DNA from: Lunularia cruciata | Taxonomy: Eukaryota; Streptophyta; Marchantiopsida; Lunulariales; Lunulariaceae | Assembly: GCA_948567375.1 (NCBI GenBank) | Contig: OX419759.1 | Location: forward strand, 4,906,544 to 4,970,543 | DNA length: 64,000 bases | Reading direction: 5' to 3' | Shown here: positions 22,957 to 36,953 of the stretch, in pieces | How positions within the stretch are numbered: the stretch's first letter is position 1 | Layout: every line of letters begins with the position of its first letter | Notes under the pieces: generated by a model | The model's database searches: none | What the model saw: the letters and a program-made list of their open reading frames with translations, nothing else | Told to the model about the DNA's origin: nothing | Made by a program: the position numbers and the translations under genes

Positions 22957-25389
22957 CTTCTCTGGCTTCTATAATCTATAGGGTAGCCTAAAACTCATTC
23001 TGCTTTGTATCAAGCAGCTATTTCTAGGTTGTGTGGATTACACCTTCAACATCCTCATCATATGAAGTAGATTTGGTCCCCTACTTTATCAAATTGAAAA
23101 TCATAGAGAATTTTGAATGGGGTTGTGAAGGAGCTCTATGTGTTTCATCAAAATATTATGCAATCAAATTTCTCTTCATAGTTTCCTCCATCCTTTGATT
23201 GCTGCAAATCCACCAGAGTGGGTATGGTTTGGGTTTGAGTGAGGTTCATAGTTGGTACAACATGACTTTGTTAGGTTCTTCCTTGCTAGAAGTGGCTCTC
23301 ATGGCCACTTGGGTTAGAGCTATAGTGGCTTGATAGGTCCAAACTGCTAAGTATTGGTCTTGTTTTCCTTCCTCTTTTGTGTGAGTAAATCAAGTATTCA
23401 TAAATATGATATTGGTAGAAGAAAATTCTAGTAAATCTACCTCTCCCAACACTACTGGCTAGGTTTTATGGAGTCTTGGTAGCCCAGTTAACATTTCTTG
23501 TAATCTACATGAGTTAACCTTCTTGTATCAAGTATGGCACCTACTAGTACATTTACCCAAGTCTTGCTAATATTTGGGTGAATAATGTGGAATATTTAGA
23601 GAAGGAACTTGAATACCACTACCCTAATTTTTTACAATCCAACCAAATATATATCCTTTTCTTGAGTTGTAAGCATCTTCCTCAAGCATAATGAGGATGG
23701 TGGAATCTAGATCTCCATCCCTAGGTGGTAATCATTTTTCTACTTTCTATATTTTGTGTACATCTATGATAAGTCTATATCCTAAATATTGATAACTCTT
23801 TGAACGGTAAAGTATATCCTAGGGATAACATTCACACTAATTCATTGTTTTATCATCCCATCTATTCTAAATTCCCATGGATCATCTAGAAAATACTCCC
23901 ATATCTATGAAAATCAAGTATTTTATCAACACATGCATATGGATCTTCTTCTTAAGCTTGGATGTTTGCTTTGATTTTGTCATAGTTCTTCAGATTAGTC
24001 TCCAATCTGCAGAATGCAACCAATTGTTCCACTCTATCTTCTTCACTCAATTCCTCTTGCTCTTGTTATGCGGTTGGCTCATGAATGCTTAACAATTAAA
24101 AGTGCTCCTAGTCAGGTCAACTTCTAAGTATTTCACTATTCAAATGAGGTTTGGATTTTCTCTACTCACAAATGGTATAAGGTACTCTCATGAAAGTATG
24201 CAGTATATCTCGCAACCCACAATGACTCACAAGGACCTTCTAATAGATAAAATTTACACTTGTGTACAGTCTGCATTGTTTTTGTGTACCTTGGGATATG
24301 TGCGTAGGTTCTTTTTGGATCAAATGTGGGTTGGTCACCCATCATAATCTAATATTGATGTGTTGGGTATCTTTTAGCCATACAAAAAGGTTAGTATGAT
24401 ATTTTCAATCCAATTGATCTTTGTCAGTTACAACCTTTCTTTTAACAAATTAATGTTATAAGTATATTGTAGTCCTATATTACAAAACATTTTGATTTTA
24501 GATGAGTTAAGAACTGGGTTAATTGAGAGTTAGACAGAGTATACATATTACATTATCTTGATTTTAAGACAAAATATACAAAAGAGCTTCACTAAGATAA
24601 GATTTCTACAGTGCAATAGCTAATAACTCATTTTGATTACAACACTAGAAGTACTTTACTCAATTTAGGATTATGGAAAAGTAGACTCTACAATTGCAAT
24701 CCTTACCTAAGGTTAATCCATAATGGTATTATCTCTACTCCTTGGAAAATAGAAAAACTTGGTTTCCATCCGATATAGATATATGGTTGTAATCCATATA
24801 TATCATCCTTTGTACTTGAATTTTTTTCTCCAATGCAAGAGCAAAGGATCCTTGTTAATGAACCAAACAGGAAGACATTGAACCAATTGTGTAAACAAAG
24901 AATCCAATCCTTTAATACGAAAAATCCTTCTAAAATCTTCCCAATATCACTATGACCATCCTTAGGAAATAAAATATGTCATTTTCTTTTGCAATTTTTT
25001 TTGGGATTTTCTTCCTTGATCTTTTGTAAAGAGATTTTGTGTTAGCAAAGCATCTTTTTGCCCTTGTAATGTTGAAATCTAATGTTTATTGTTCTCCTTT
25101 TCCTTTGTATCATGATCTATTTCAATTCTTTCCTTTTAGAGAAATAGATTCTTGATGAATTTGAAATAAAGCTTAGAGAACATTGAAAAAAATTTTATAT
25201 TATAAGAATTTTGATAAAAAAAAAGTTTGAATGTAAAATAAGATTAAGAAATTTGCCCTAGCTAGTGCTTGAGGTGGTGAAGTTGGACAGATTTGGAGAG
25301 GGTTTGAATTGGCAAGGAGAAAAGCTTGAGGTTGAAATTTGGAGAGTGATGCCTGTGGCCTTTGAGAACTTAGCAATTCCTTAGCAAAA
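22957..25389. other. Repeat-arm sequence without recognised genes
   Basis: Continuation of the left arm. Short frames at 23877-24092 and 24102-24347 are unremarkable and are not kept in the matching arms. The stretch 25210-25389 is single-copy, purine-rich sequence. Confidence 0.4.
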
Positions 25390-26108
25390 AGATACCTTAT
25401 ACTATAATACTATTTGAGGAAGAGATTATAGATCCCTGATCTATTGATTTCATCTAGGTGATTATATATATCTACAATAGATTGCACCAAAAACACTTGA
25501 TGTTACTACATGCCACACTATTTTGAGAGTGCATAAGGTTTTGCCTTCCAAAATCCTCATGTTGGAAGGATATGATGGTGCTTTTTGGGAGGCTTATAAG
25601 TGCAACTATTTGCCATTCCACTTCCCAAACATTGATGGCACTATGGACCTAAGCTTAAAGCTTGTATGTGCAGGCTTGCAATGTATATTATGTGGTTCTT
25701 CTTGTGGAGCCATTACTATGTAAGTGTGTGATGGTTATTTGAGAGGATGACATATGGTGTGTTTGACTCCTCCTCTCATAATGGTCCCTCAAGGACAGTC
25801 GTTATATCCTAGATGTACTTGACCTATAGAGTGTTCACTCTTTGTGTGGTATAGATTGCACATGTGAGATTAATACAAGAGATTAACAATGGGTCTCAAT
25901 AGCAACTAGCATCTTGATCTTTGCACACCATAGGGCATATCATACATTTGAAGGAGATGGCTATCTAAAGTTAGAGCAACCAAAATCCTTGCTAGGGGGC
26001 AATTGTGGGACTCTACAGTTCATGTATGAGTTATGTGTGAGTTATACATCTATAGTGTATGATGTTGATAACAATGTATGTTGTGAAGTGATATATATGT
26101 GCACAACA
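25390..26108 (+). mobile_element. Retroelement 3' end with short LTR-like terminus
   Basis: 25390-26108 and 39115-39841 are near-identical. Each ends with a purine run, ctagggggcaat, followed by a 105-base segment starting TGTGG and ending GCACAACA (26004-26108 and 39737-39841), the shape of a polypurine tract plus short LTR. A third copy of that terminal segment is at 37405-37526. No pol domain is recognised upstream, so the class is unknown; a miniature (TRIM-like) element is possible. Confidence 0.45.
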
Positions 26109-28560
26109 AGATGGTCTTAGTGATATTGAGAAGACCTTACAAGGATTATCCAAAAACATTATTATCAAAATGTGAAATTTTATCTTCAGGATTGGGCTCC
26201 ATTTTCCTACATGTAGTTATTTTTATCTTGGTACATTAGCTGGTTTATCTAGTTTTGAATTTGGAGAAAAATTTCAAGGACAAAGCATGAAATATATAAT
26301 TACTACCATATCTATATCTAATAAAAAGAAAAAGTGTGATCAATTAAGGAGTCAAGGCAATACTATTTATTGCTTAACCAAAGGACAAGAATTGATAGTT
26401 GTCTTTCTCATAAGCCTAAATTTTCTAAAGTAGTCCTAGTGTGGTAAATAGAATGTTAGGACCTTTTAATAGGTGTAATTCTCTTCTAGGTTATAACGTC
26501 TTCAAGCAAGATAGTGTGAGATATGTTCTAAGGTTGATACACATCTTAACCAACTCTAAAACCATCCAAAGCTTACTCAATAGGTAGTATAAAGTTGCAA
26601 TATCATAAGAAGCAAAGTAGTAATTGAAGAATAAGGACAACCACGTAGAAAACATGAAGGATGGGAAGATGAGTGAAAAGTGATTGGATTAAAAAGATCA
26701 TGCTAACCTTATTGTACTGCTAAAGGACAACAACAACATCAACTTTAAGGCATAGGTGATTGTGGTGGGTGAATTATCTACACCGGACCAAAACCTGATG
26801 TGTGACTAATCAAAGTGATGAAAATGATGCAAATTATACACCAAAGATTAAGGTTAATTTAAATTACAAAATCAAATGGTTGGAAATGTGATATTTTAGA
26901 AAATCACTTGTGATGATATGTGGGAGAACACACATAATTTGAGGATTGATTGTACACCATTTATGAGGAGAGTAGAACCAAACTTCAGTTGAATACTGAA
27001 ATAATCATAAACTAATCTCACAAGGGCCAATTTGAATTGTTAAGCATCTACCAACATACCTAGCTACAAGTGCAAGAATAATTGAATTAAGAAGATAGAG
27101 TGCAATAACGGGTTATGGTTGAAGACAGAGTTGATGACACTAACAAAGCTAGTTGATGACACTAACAAAGCTACTCCCAAGCTCTTGCTTGAGAGATTAG
27201 CTCAGAGAAACTTTCTAATATAGGTATAGGGATAACATTGAAGACTTAATGGCCATTGGGTGTGTGCATTTGCTAGCCTTTCCCTAAGAATTTAGAGTAT
27301 ACATGATAATAAAAGACGTAAATAGTGAGAAGGTACTCCTAAGATTTACTTGACTATTCAAGTAATTACCGACACTTTGGATTTATGCTTCATCATGGAC
27401 ACATACAAATTGAGGGATGTAAGAGAAGGATTGCCAACAAGAGGAGAAGCTTGGATCACACCACTTTTTTCAAGATGTTACTTATAATAGAACGGTGTTC
27501 AAGTTTCTTGTCCTAGTATTCCATGCAGATCAGCTTGATTTTATTAGCAAGACTTATGTAGCTATAGTAGGACATACCATCATTGATGTAAAAAGGTTAA
27601 CTTGACTACATCATTCCAAATGAGTCTATGGCAACTAGATGCTACCATCAAAAGAGGTAGATTTTCTAGAAGCTCTCCCTACCTATAGCATATTTATAGA
27701 ACCTAATATCTACTCTAACCAAAAGAGGAGGAACGGGATAAATAGTTAGTATTATAGACTCATTAGACCACACCACTCATAACCTAGCTGCTCATTAGCA
27801 GCCCTCCTAGCAAGGAGAAATCTGACAAAGTGTACGTCATACCCATTATGAACCTCATCCCAACCAAAGCCTTACCTACTCTGATAGGGTTGCACCAAGT
27901 TTGATCTATAATCAGTCAATAAAAATTAAGAGGAATAGAAGGAAAATTTTGATGGCATTATTATTCCAAAGCATTATTGACCTTTACCCTCCACAATATT
28001 TTGATTCAATTCATATAGTTTCTTCCTAGGCCATTCAAAATTCTCCATGAGTTCCAATTCAGTATTTTAGGTGGTAACTCTATTCTCAACATCATGGGAT
28101 GTTGAAATTATCATGGAAACAGCCTAGAAATGGATGCTTAACACAAAGGATAAAGATGTACTAGATGTACCTCTTTATTGCAAAGTAAGGAGATTAATAG
28201 GAGATCTAACCTAAGTGAATAAGGAGCTTGAATCAACAAAAAATTAGCAATTCAATGATGGTCAATTCTAGTTGGTGTGTTTATTTATTGCAATGGATGC
28301 ATCAATTCATTTCAAGCCTATACATGTTGAGACATATAATGAAAGTTAGATGATGCAAGTTATGCAAGAAAAAGGAGAATTTTTGGAGGTTATAATCAAT
28401 TCAAGATGAGATGTTGGAGGAGGTACTCAATCAATGAGTAAAAAAGATACAGTCCAGTTATCTTAAAGGCATAAAGAAGCATAAAATTGAAGGACTATGC
28501 TACTAGGTATGAAAAAGGATTGACCAAGAGTGAGAGGTAATTTACTTGTGGATGTAATCA
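26109..28560. repeat. Long repeat arm, right-type
   Basis: Matches 39842-42300 and 58490-61080 in the same orientation, and the 21.7-25.2 kb arm inverted. Landmarks: accatatctatatctaat-aaa near 26305 with 58665; ggtactcaatcaatga near 28422 with 60811. There is no coding capacity I recognise. An in-arm duplication, ttgatgacactaacaaagct, is present twice at 27131-27170. Confidence 0.7.
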
Positions 28561-30659
28561 AGGTCAAGTCATTAGGTGGGGTGCTGAACTCTTCATTGAA
28601 CCTCAATTCTGATTTTGCAATTAGAAAAAATTCTTGTGGAGATGTATCTCTCTAGACATGCACATTAGTTGTCTGCATGGGTGAAGTTGATAAATCTTTC
28701 TAGACAATTTAGTTGCCAACTACGGAGTTTAAAGTAATATCAAAACAGAGTGGTAGTGTCACTCAAAAAAAAAGGATCAAACTTGTGATAGAGCAAGGAT
28801 AGACAATTAGCCATAGGAGATACAAGAATTGCTGGTCATAAAGAATTATTAATGCTAAAGCAGATGTATAGGAGACCACTTGTCTATTGGTTTGCATTGT
28901 TTCACCATAAAACATTCATGGAGGAATAGACCATGAAATTAAATGAAGTCCAGATTGATACTAATTTGTCTGTGCTTTCAAACTGAGTACTTGGTTGTGT
29001 TGACCATAGATCAAGGATTATATCTAGATGATAGGGTGCTTATGCTCACTTGTATTCTCAATAGTTAAGAATTTTTACCCCTGTCCTGCATATTCCTTCT
29101 ATTCTATCAGGTAAGAAGTGTATAACTTAGCTTATGATCACAACAACGGTAATGTTTTACATAAATTATGATCAAAACATGGGTGGTTTCAGGTTTATTA
29201 ATTATCATTTCCAATACCATCAAAGAGAAACATACAACACACCAAAAGAAAATAATCTAAATATAATTCCAAACTAAAAACCATTCCCACTAATTGGGTA
29301 TACACTCAATATCACCAAGGAGAAACATGTAGCACACAAAAAGAAAAATTACCTGAATATAATATTCACACACTCACAGTTTGAGCAGCTTGAAAATCTA
29401 AAAATCCTTATGTGGATACAATTGTGGAAGGAGGCAAACCCGTTGCTGGTTTTGTTGGTGGTGCGGGTCTTGCATCCCAAACTAATGTAGGTATACATTC
29501 AAGCATGTAAAAGCATGTAGAGGACTCAAACACAAGCAACTTAGCACAACTCTACTTAATTCTTGTACACAAATGCCATGGAGAGTCCTTGCTCTATCCA
29601 TGAGCTATTTCTAGTATTTACTTTAGCAATTGATTGAAACATGTATTCCAAATATATTAATTTTATCCTTGGGAAATAATCCCAAGGATTGACCTAAGAT
29701 AACTTCTTCAAATGGTTCCAAATAAAAAATTCTAAGAGTCATTTTATTGCTTGCAAGACTATGTTTTGAATGACAAATAATTTATCTCAATCCAATCACT
29801 ACAATTCTAGGGACAATGTCCTTACAATAGTTTGACTTTTAGAGCTCAAAATACTAATTCAAAACCTTAAATAAAGGTGAAAATATTAGTTCTTAAAAAG
29901 TTTTTGCAGGAGTTTTGGCTCAAGGATTCAAGTATCAAAAACTCTAAGTAAGTTTTCATTTCATTAACCATGAACTCAAATGTAGAGAGAGGAGAAACGT
30001 TACAAAGTGGCTGCAAGAGCAATTCCTAGCAAGAATATACTTGAAAAATGCATGCTATACCAATTTTGAGCCTTGTGGAAACTCAAACCATACCCACTCT
30101 AGTGGATTTGCACCTATCTACAATCAATCAAAAGATAGAAGGAACAACGGGAAGGAATTCAAAACTCTAAGCTGAACTATGAGTAAAGAACCTAGGTACC
30201 AAGAGCAAATCTCCCAAGATTCTTAGCCTATAATTTTGTAACTAGGTTATGGTACCTAGATACAAGTGGAGAACCATGTTAAATCCATCCTAAGGTTCTC
30301 TAATTGAAGCAAAGTTTTAGATCTTGGTGCAAATCTATGGCCCAAGAACCTTGTCACAAGGCACAAGCCAATTATGGTCCTCTATCTATAGCTTACCTAT
30401 AGCTACGGTAATGTGCACAATCTCCAACCCAAGCTTGTGCAAAGGTCCTAGAGCTAAGTTGTAGGCAAAAGACCCAAATTAGTGCTATTACAATGTGATT
30501 ATTCTTGGCTTAGAGCTTGTGCCAATAGCTTTCCTCTAATTATTATAAATTACCTTTTTACTAAAAAATCTACATGAAAAAATGAAAAATGAGTAAGTCA
30601 TTTAATACAAAGGATTTAAAGAAGTAAGTTGCAAGTTTCTTTCAATCTCCTTTACTCCC

Positions 30660-30687
30660 TTTAGGGTTTAGGGTTTAGGGTTTAGGG
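30660..30687 (+). repeat. Interstitial telomeric repeat, four TTTAGGG units
   Basis: Four perfect tandem copies of the plant telomere unit TTTAGGG sit in the left arm of the palindrome. At the mirror position of the right arm (about 35840-35870) the flanks are kept but the array is absent; unrelated sequence with ccattt..aaatgg is there instead. Confidence 0.92.
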
Positions 30688-32155
30688 ATGTGGAGCTTCT
30701 TCTTGTTCTATTTTGCTTAAAGGAACAAGGAGCTTCCTCAATGCCAAGTTTAGACAAAGAGACAACTTCTTTGTTACATACGACCACTAGACAATCATGC
30801 TTCCTATGTGGTAGATATTTCCAGCTGTCATTGCGTTACTATCATTAGAAGATCTAAGAAAATGGACAAGAGTACCAAATTAAAAATATCTTGAGATGTA
30901 CCAAATCCACTTTTTCTTTTTCTTCTTTCAAGGTATTCAAAACATTCAAAGATTGGAACATTCAAAACATTGGACAAATGATAGATGATAAGACATTGTA
31001 TAAAAGTGATCTTTGGTCATCTAAATTTTTTAAGATAAGATCAACTTTGAAACTTGGCTAAAAAGCTTATTTTGGTTAAAGTTTATGATTAATAATGCAA
31101 AATAAATAGGATGAGATTAATAATGAGAATATAAAATGATGAGAGCCAAAATTGAATTTTCTTCTCATTATATATAGGTTCAACAAAGTAGATGGCATAA
31201 TAATTTCCAAATTGATAATATGCTTTAAATTTTCATGATTTATTAATAAAAATTAAATTATCATTTGACATGAATTTTATGAAATTTTTACTAATAATTT
31301 GGTAAATACATCCTTGTATATTATGAGTTTCAATTTCTTCTTGTTATTTTTCCATTCAATAAATTTAATCAAATTCTTGTAATTTCAAAAATTTGCAATC
31401 TCTTTCAAGTTCTATTCAAATTTCAAATTCCTTAAAAATAGCTTTTTCTAATAAAAAAAAGGCCAATAAGATCAAAATAATTTGGAATAATCAAGAAAAA
31501 GAAAAAGAATAACACAATGGCAAAAGCTAGTTTGCTCTAACTTTGGAGCGGTGTTGTTGGCAATCCTAATTATTCTTGTTGTTGCTCATGGACTACTTTA
31601 CTGGTGGCCATATTTCATGTTATAGTTATTGATTGCATGGTGGGACCCACCATCATTTGCACAATTTGCACCATCAGATGTGCCGTCAATGGTGCAATTA
31701 GGGCTGTAGACCTAGTTTGAATAGAGGGGTAAACTTTCAAGTGCAACTCCTAAGAGCTTACTTTTTTGATGTTGTGCTTTTGAGTTCTTGGCTATGGTAA
31801 ATAGAGTCTGGCAAGCATCACTTGGAGACTCTTAGCTAGAGTGGGTTTGACTTGATTGTGATAAGTGCACAATGATTAACATATTGTTGATTGGAGTATA
31901 ATTCAAGTGGAAGAGTGAATTGATTATATCATAGATTTGAGAGTCAAGGGAAAATTGAGTACAAAAATTGATTGGATTGGTGGTATCTCCAAGCTTGGAA
32001 GATCATAGGAGAGGGATTGTTTACAAAAGCTTTATTTGAATTGATGTAGATTTTGTAGTAGGGCAGATGATGTGTGGAAGCACTGCCCAAATTTTTCATA
32101 ATTTTGTATCAATGGATGTCAATTTGAGGCCAAGAGAGTGCAATCAAAGGCCTTG

Positions 32156-33540
32156 ATGTTAAAAATTGGATTTGAGGAGCAAATTTAGAGGTAGATTTGG
32201 GAACCCATCCCTTTGTAGAATGGATTTGGAGATCCTTATTGTCTCAATTTGGCCCAAGTGAGAATAAGTGGAAGATTTGGTGGTCAACCTATTGTAGAGG
32301 TACAATACTTGTAGAATCAATATTTCTCGGGCCTCCAAAGGTCACATGTGCTAGTCTAGTATAATGGGTACTATTGAGTTGGATAACTTAAGATTGAGTC
32401 TAGAACAATGTTGAGGGTGACTCAATTAATTATGTGCTTCCCTTTGTTCTTAGTTAGTGATATGTTTACATAGAGAGTTGGCCTAACTTTGATGTTTTGG
32501 TTGGCTGGCATAATTTGTGAGAGTAGGGATTATGTGGTTCCTTCTTCTAGAGTAGAGATGGTTGCTAATGGATTTGACTTGGTTGAGGTGCATGGGATCC
32601 AATAACAAATGGTTTATGGTATGCTTTAACAAATAGATTAGAGAGATTACCAAGTAGATCTGCCTTAGAGTTATGAGCCGACATGTCTCTCACTCAAGAT
32701 GAACCTTTGATGGCTATTATGGTAGCACACCATGGACTAAGAAGGCAAGGAACTCCAACTCCATCATACTCCTCTAAGGCTAACATTCCAAGACTCAAGA
32801 CATTGCTCACTAGAGAACTCAATGAGAGAGAGATAGTTGCAAATGAAAGGATGAAGAGTGCCTCTTCACCCATTGTTTATATACTTATGAATCATCAAGT
32901 GTTAGGTTAGGCTATTGACCTGAATTTTTTGGCTTGGATTGTTTGCATTAGCTTGGTAGAGCATCATAGTATGCACTTGATAGGCATCACTACTTGAACT
33001 GTTGTGAGCTCTATGCCTATTAAGACAATTCAAACACATGTTGGGTAAAATGGACCAAGTAGGCATGATAGACATTTAGAATCCATCCATTTGAGCATGG
33101 TCTACTTGGATTACACCCTTGATCTAGTTGGGATGCAATTAGATGACATATGGAGCTTGTATCTAGAACATAGGGAGTTTTCCACATTGAGATTGGAGAT
33201 TCTAGTGGTTGGGAGTAGGAGATTGCTACTCCCAAGGGCATGGTGTAATAAAGATTCAATGCGTCATCCACTCCTACATCCATTATAAAGGATACTTGGG
33301 AGCCAAACATTGGACCTAAGCTTATAAGTGGAGAAAGATGGAGAGTTTGGAGGTTCTTCAGGAGTTATGTGAAACATTTGGCCTTCAGTACAAATGATTT
33401 GTGTGTTCTTAAATGACATGGTATTCAAATTGAAAAAACTTGTGATATACCAATTTTCTTCTGTTCCTACAAATATAGTGACATGGAGAGAGCATTGATT
33501 CAAAGTCAAAATACAAGCCTTTTGATGTTAGTATAGAAGA
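32156..33540. other. Palindrome centre, left part, with LTR-like fragment
   Basis: 32690-32890 resembles, inverted, the LTR-like segment of the gypsy composite (7700-7860 and 53200-53390): ctaaggctaacattccaaga, gaactcaatgagagagagat, aatgaaaggatga. The rest has no recognised content. The frames here are not supported as genes. Confidence 0.45.
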
Positions 33541-34345
33541 GATTTCAAATGGAGAGTATACTTCAACTATAGTGATGCCAACCAAGAAAGATATGCATGG
33601 AAACTCTACATAAAGGCAGATGTGTAGAGATTATCATTCTATCAACTCATAAACTAAGGTTGATTCATATGCTACACTTACATTGAAGGAGATCATTGAT
33701 ATGATTAAGCATGCAAAGGTCTTCACTATTTTGAAATCTTTAAGTAGGATATCATCAATTGCCAATCAAGGAAGAGTACAAGTCTAAGATAATGTTTTGG
33801 GCTTATTGATCCTTATGGTAAAGATATATTATATCAATGGAGGTTTATACCAATTGGTTTAAAGAATGCTTCTACCAAGTTCTAGGGGATAATAGACATA
33901 ATCCCAATAAGATTGGATTTTTCTTGGTGCTATATTGAAGACATTTTGGTCTATAACATTACTATGGAGGAGTATGAGAGATATTTGTTGGAGATGTTTG
34001 AGAAGTTAAGATCTTATGGACTCAAATTATATATTGGGAAGTGTAGATTTTTCAATGAGCAAGTTGAGTGTTTGGGTCATGTTATCTACTCTAGGACTTG
34101 GAGTTTAGTAAACCAAGGTGGAAGTTATTGCACATATTCCTTGGCATACCAATGTAAGTAGAGTGCAAGTATTTCTTGGGTTGGTAAAATTTTATTGCCA
34201 ATATGTTAGAGGATTTAGTGCCATAGCCAAGACCTTGACAAAGTTGACCAAGCTTACATAAGAGTCATGTTTAGGAGATGAGCAAGAGTGAGCTTTTATA
34301 GAGCTCAAGGAGAGGTTGACATCTGCTCTTATTCTTAAGAGACCA
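33541..34345 (+). pseudogene. Ty3/gypsy reverse transcriptase fragment
   Basis: In order: STIVMPTKKD, CRDYHSIN near 33620, LTLKEIIDMIKHAKVFTIL, then FIPIGLKNASTKF near 33845, YIEDILVYN (33931-33957, the YxDD box with the first Asp changed to Glu), KLYIGKCRFF and VECLGHVIYS. After a shift FLGLVKFY and LKERLTSALIL follow up to the palindrome arm. Seven or more lesions break it. The wording differs from composites A and B, so it is another gypsy lineage. Confidence 0.85.
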
Positions 34346-36953
34346 ATCACTCTCTTGGCCTCAAATTGACATCCATTGATACAAAATTAACATCAATTGT
34401 GAGAAATTTGGGCAGTGATTCCACTCATCATCTACCTTACTACAAAATCTACATCAACTCAAATAAAGCTTTTGTAAACAATCACTCTCAAGGAAATCTA
34501 AGACCATGATCCTTTGATCTTCCAAGCTTGAAGATACCACCAATCCAAGCAACTTTTGTACTCAATTTTCCCTTGACTCTCAAATCTATGATATAATGAA
34601 TTCACTCTTCCACTTGAATTAAACTCCAATCATATTTGAATTGATTTTCCAATCAACAATATGCTAACAATTGTGCACTAATCACAATCAAGTCAAACCC
34701 ATTCTACCTAAAAGACTCCAAGTGATGCTTGCCATACTCTATCCACCATAGCAATGAACTCGAAAGCTCAACATCAGAGGAGTAAGCTCTTAGGAGTTGA
34801 ACTTGAAAGTTTACCACTCGACTCAAACTAGGTTTCCAGCCCTAATGGCACCATCGATGGCACATCTTATGGTGCAAATTGTGCAAATGATGGTGGGTCC
34901 CACCATGCAATAAATAACTCTAACATGAAATATGGCCACCATTAAAGTAGTCCAAGAGCAACAACAAGAATAACTAGGATTGCCAACAATACCACCACAA
35001 AGTTAGAGCAAACTAGTTTTTGCCATTGTGTTATTATTTTTCTTTTCTTGATTGTTACAAATTATTTTGGTCTTATTAGCCTTGTTTCTATTAGAAAAAG
35101 CTATCTTTAAGGAATTTGAATTTGAATAGAACTTGAAAGAGATTGCAAATTGATGAAATTACAAGAATTTTATAAAATTATTGCATGGAAAAATAACAAG
35201 AAGAAGTTGAAACTCATAACATGTAAGGGTGTATTTACCAACTTATTAGTAAGAATTTCATAAAATTCATGTCAAATTATAATTTAATTTTTATTGATAA
35301 ATCACAAAAATTTAAATCATATCTTCAATTTGGAAATTATTATGCCATCTACTTGGTTGAATCTATATATAATGAGAAGAAAATTCAATTTTGGTTCTCA
35401 TCATTAATCTCTCATTCTATTCATTTTGCATTATTAATCATAAACTTCAACTAAAATAAAAATTTTAGCCAAGTTTCAAATTTGATCTTATCTTAAAAAA
35501 ATTAGATGATCAAAGATCCCTTTGATACAATGTCTTATCATCTATCATTTGTCCAATGTTTTGAATGTTCCAATATTTGAATATTTTGAATACCTTGAAA
35601 GAAGAAAAGAAAAATTGGATTTGGTACATCTCAAAATATTTTTAATTTGGTACTCTTGTCCATTTTTTAAATCCTCTAATGATTGTAACCCAATGACAGC
35701 TGAAAATACCTACCACATAAGGAGCATGATTAAATTTTCTTGTCTAATGGTGGTATGTAACAAAGAAGTTGTCTCTTTGTCTAAACTTGGCACTTAGGAA
35801 GCTCCTTGTATCTTTAAGCAAAATAGAACAAGAAGAAGCTCCACGTCCATTTTAGTGAAATGGGATAAAAGGAAGTAAAGGAGATTGAAAGAAACTTGCA
35901 ACTTACTTCTTTAAATCCTTTGTATTTAATGACTTACTCATTTTTCATTTTTGCATGTAGATTTTTTAGTGAAAAGGTAATTTATAATAATTAGAGGAAA
36001 GCTATTTGCACAAGCTCTAAGCCAAGAATAATCACATGATAGTAGCACTAATTTGGGTCTTTGGCCTTTAGCTTAGCTCTAGGACCTTTGCACAAGCTTG
36101 GGTTGGAGATTGGGTACATTACCGTAGCTATAGGTAAGCTATAGGTAGAGGACCATAATAGGCTTAAGCCTTGTGACAAGGTTCTTGGGCCATAGATTTG
36201 CACCAAGATCTAAAATTTGGCTTTGGTTAGAGAACCTTAGGATGGATTTAAGGTGTACTATGGTTCTCCACTTGTATCTTAGTACCATACCTAAGTACCA
36301 AATTATAGGCTAAGAATATTGGAAGATTTTCTCTTGGTACCTTGGTTCTTTACCCATAGTTCAGCTAAGAATTTTGAATTCCTTCCCATTGTACCTCCTA
36401 TCTTTTGATTGATTGTAGATAGATGCAAGTCCACTAGAGTGGGTATGGTTTGATTTTCCACAAGGTTCAAAATTGGTATAGTGTGCATTTTGTCAAGTTT
36501 ATTCTTGCAAGGAATGGCTCTTGCAGCCACTTTGTAACGTTGCTCCTCTCTCTACATTTGAGTTCATGGTTGATGAAATGACAACTTACTTAGAGTTTTT
36601 GATACTTGAATCCTTGAGCCAAAACTCTTGCAAAAATTTTTTAAGAACTAATAGTGGCACCTTTATTTAAGGTTTTGAGTTAGTATTTTGAGCTATAAAA
36701 ATCAAACTCTTTTTAAGACATTGTCCCTAAAATTGTAGCAATTGGATTGAGATGTATTATTTATCATCGAACACATTATCTTTCAGGCAATCCAATGAGT
36801 CTTAGAATTTTTTATTTGGAACCAGTTGAAGAAGCCATCTCAGGTCAATCCTTCGGATTATTTTTCAAGGATAGAATTAATATATTTGGAATACATGTTT
36901 CAATCAAGTGTTAAAGTAAATACTAGAAATAGTTCTTGGATATAGCAAGGACT

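Larger units (their letters stand above)
21705..25210. repeat. Long inverted repeat arm, left
   Basis: This arm matches the minus strand of about 58235-61090, and parts of 26140-28560 and 39850-42300. Examples: aggcatggctgc at 21969 with cagccatgcctcc near 61050; the cctttgtaatgttga..ggagaacaat side near 25080 with 58320; cattttgg..ataggatat..ggttgtaatccat near 24780 with 58660. It encodes no recognised transposase. It is best viewed as one arm of a large repeat-element family. Confidence 0.7.

Noticed and set aside
32155-34348. Palindrome centre as a transposase gene of a terminal-inverted-repeat element
   Set aside because: The only recognisable protein there is gypsy reverse transcriptase. 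No transposase motif was found.
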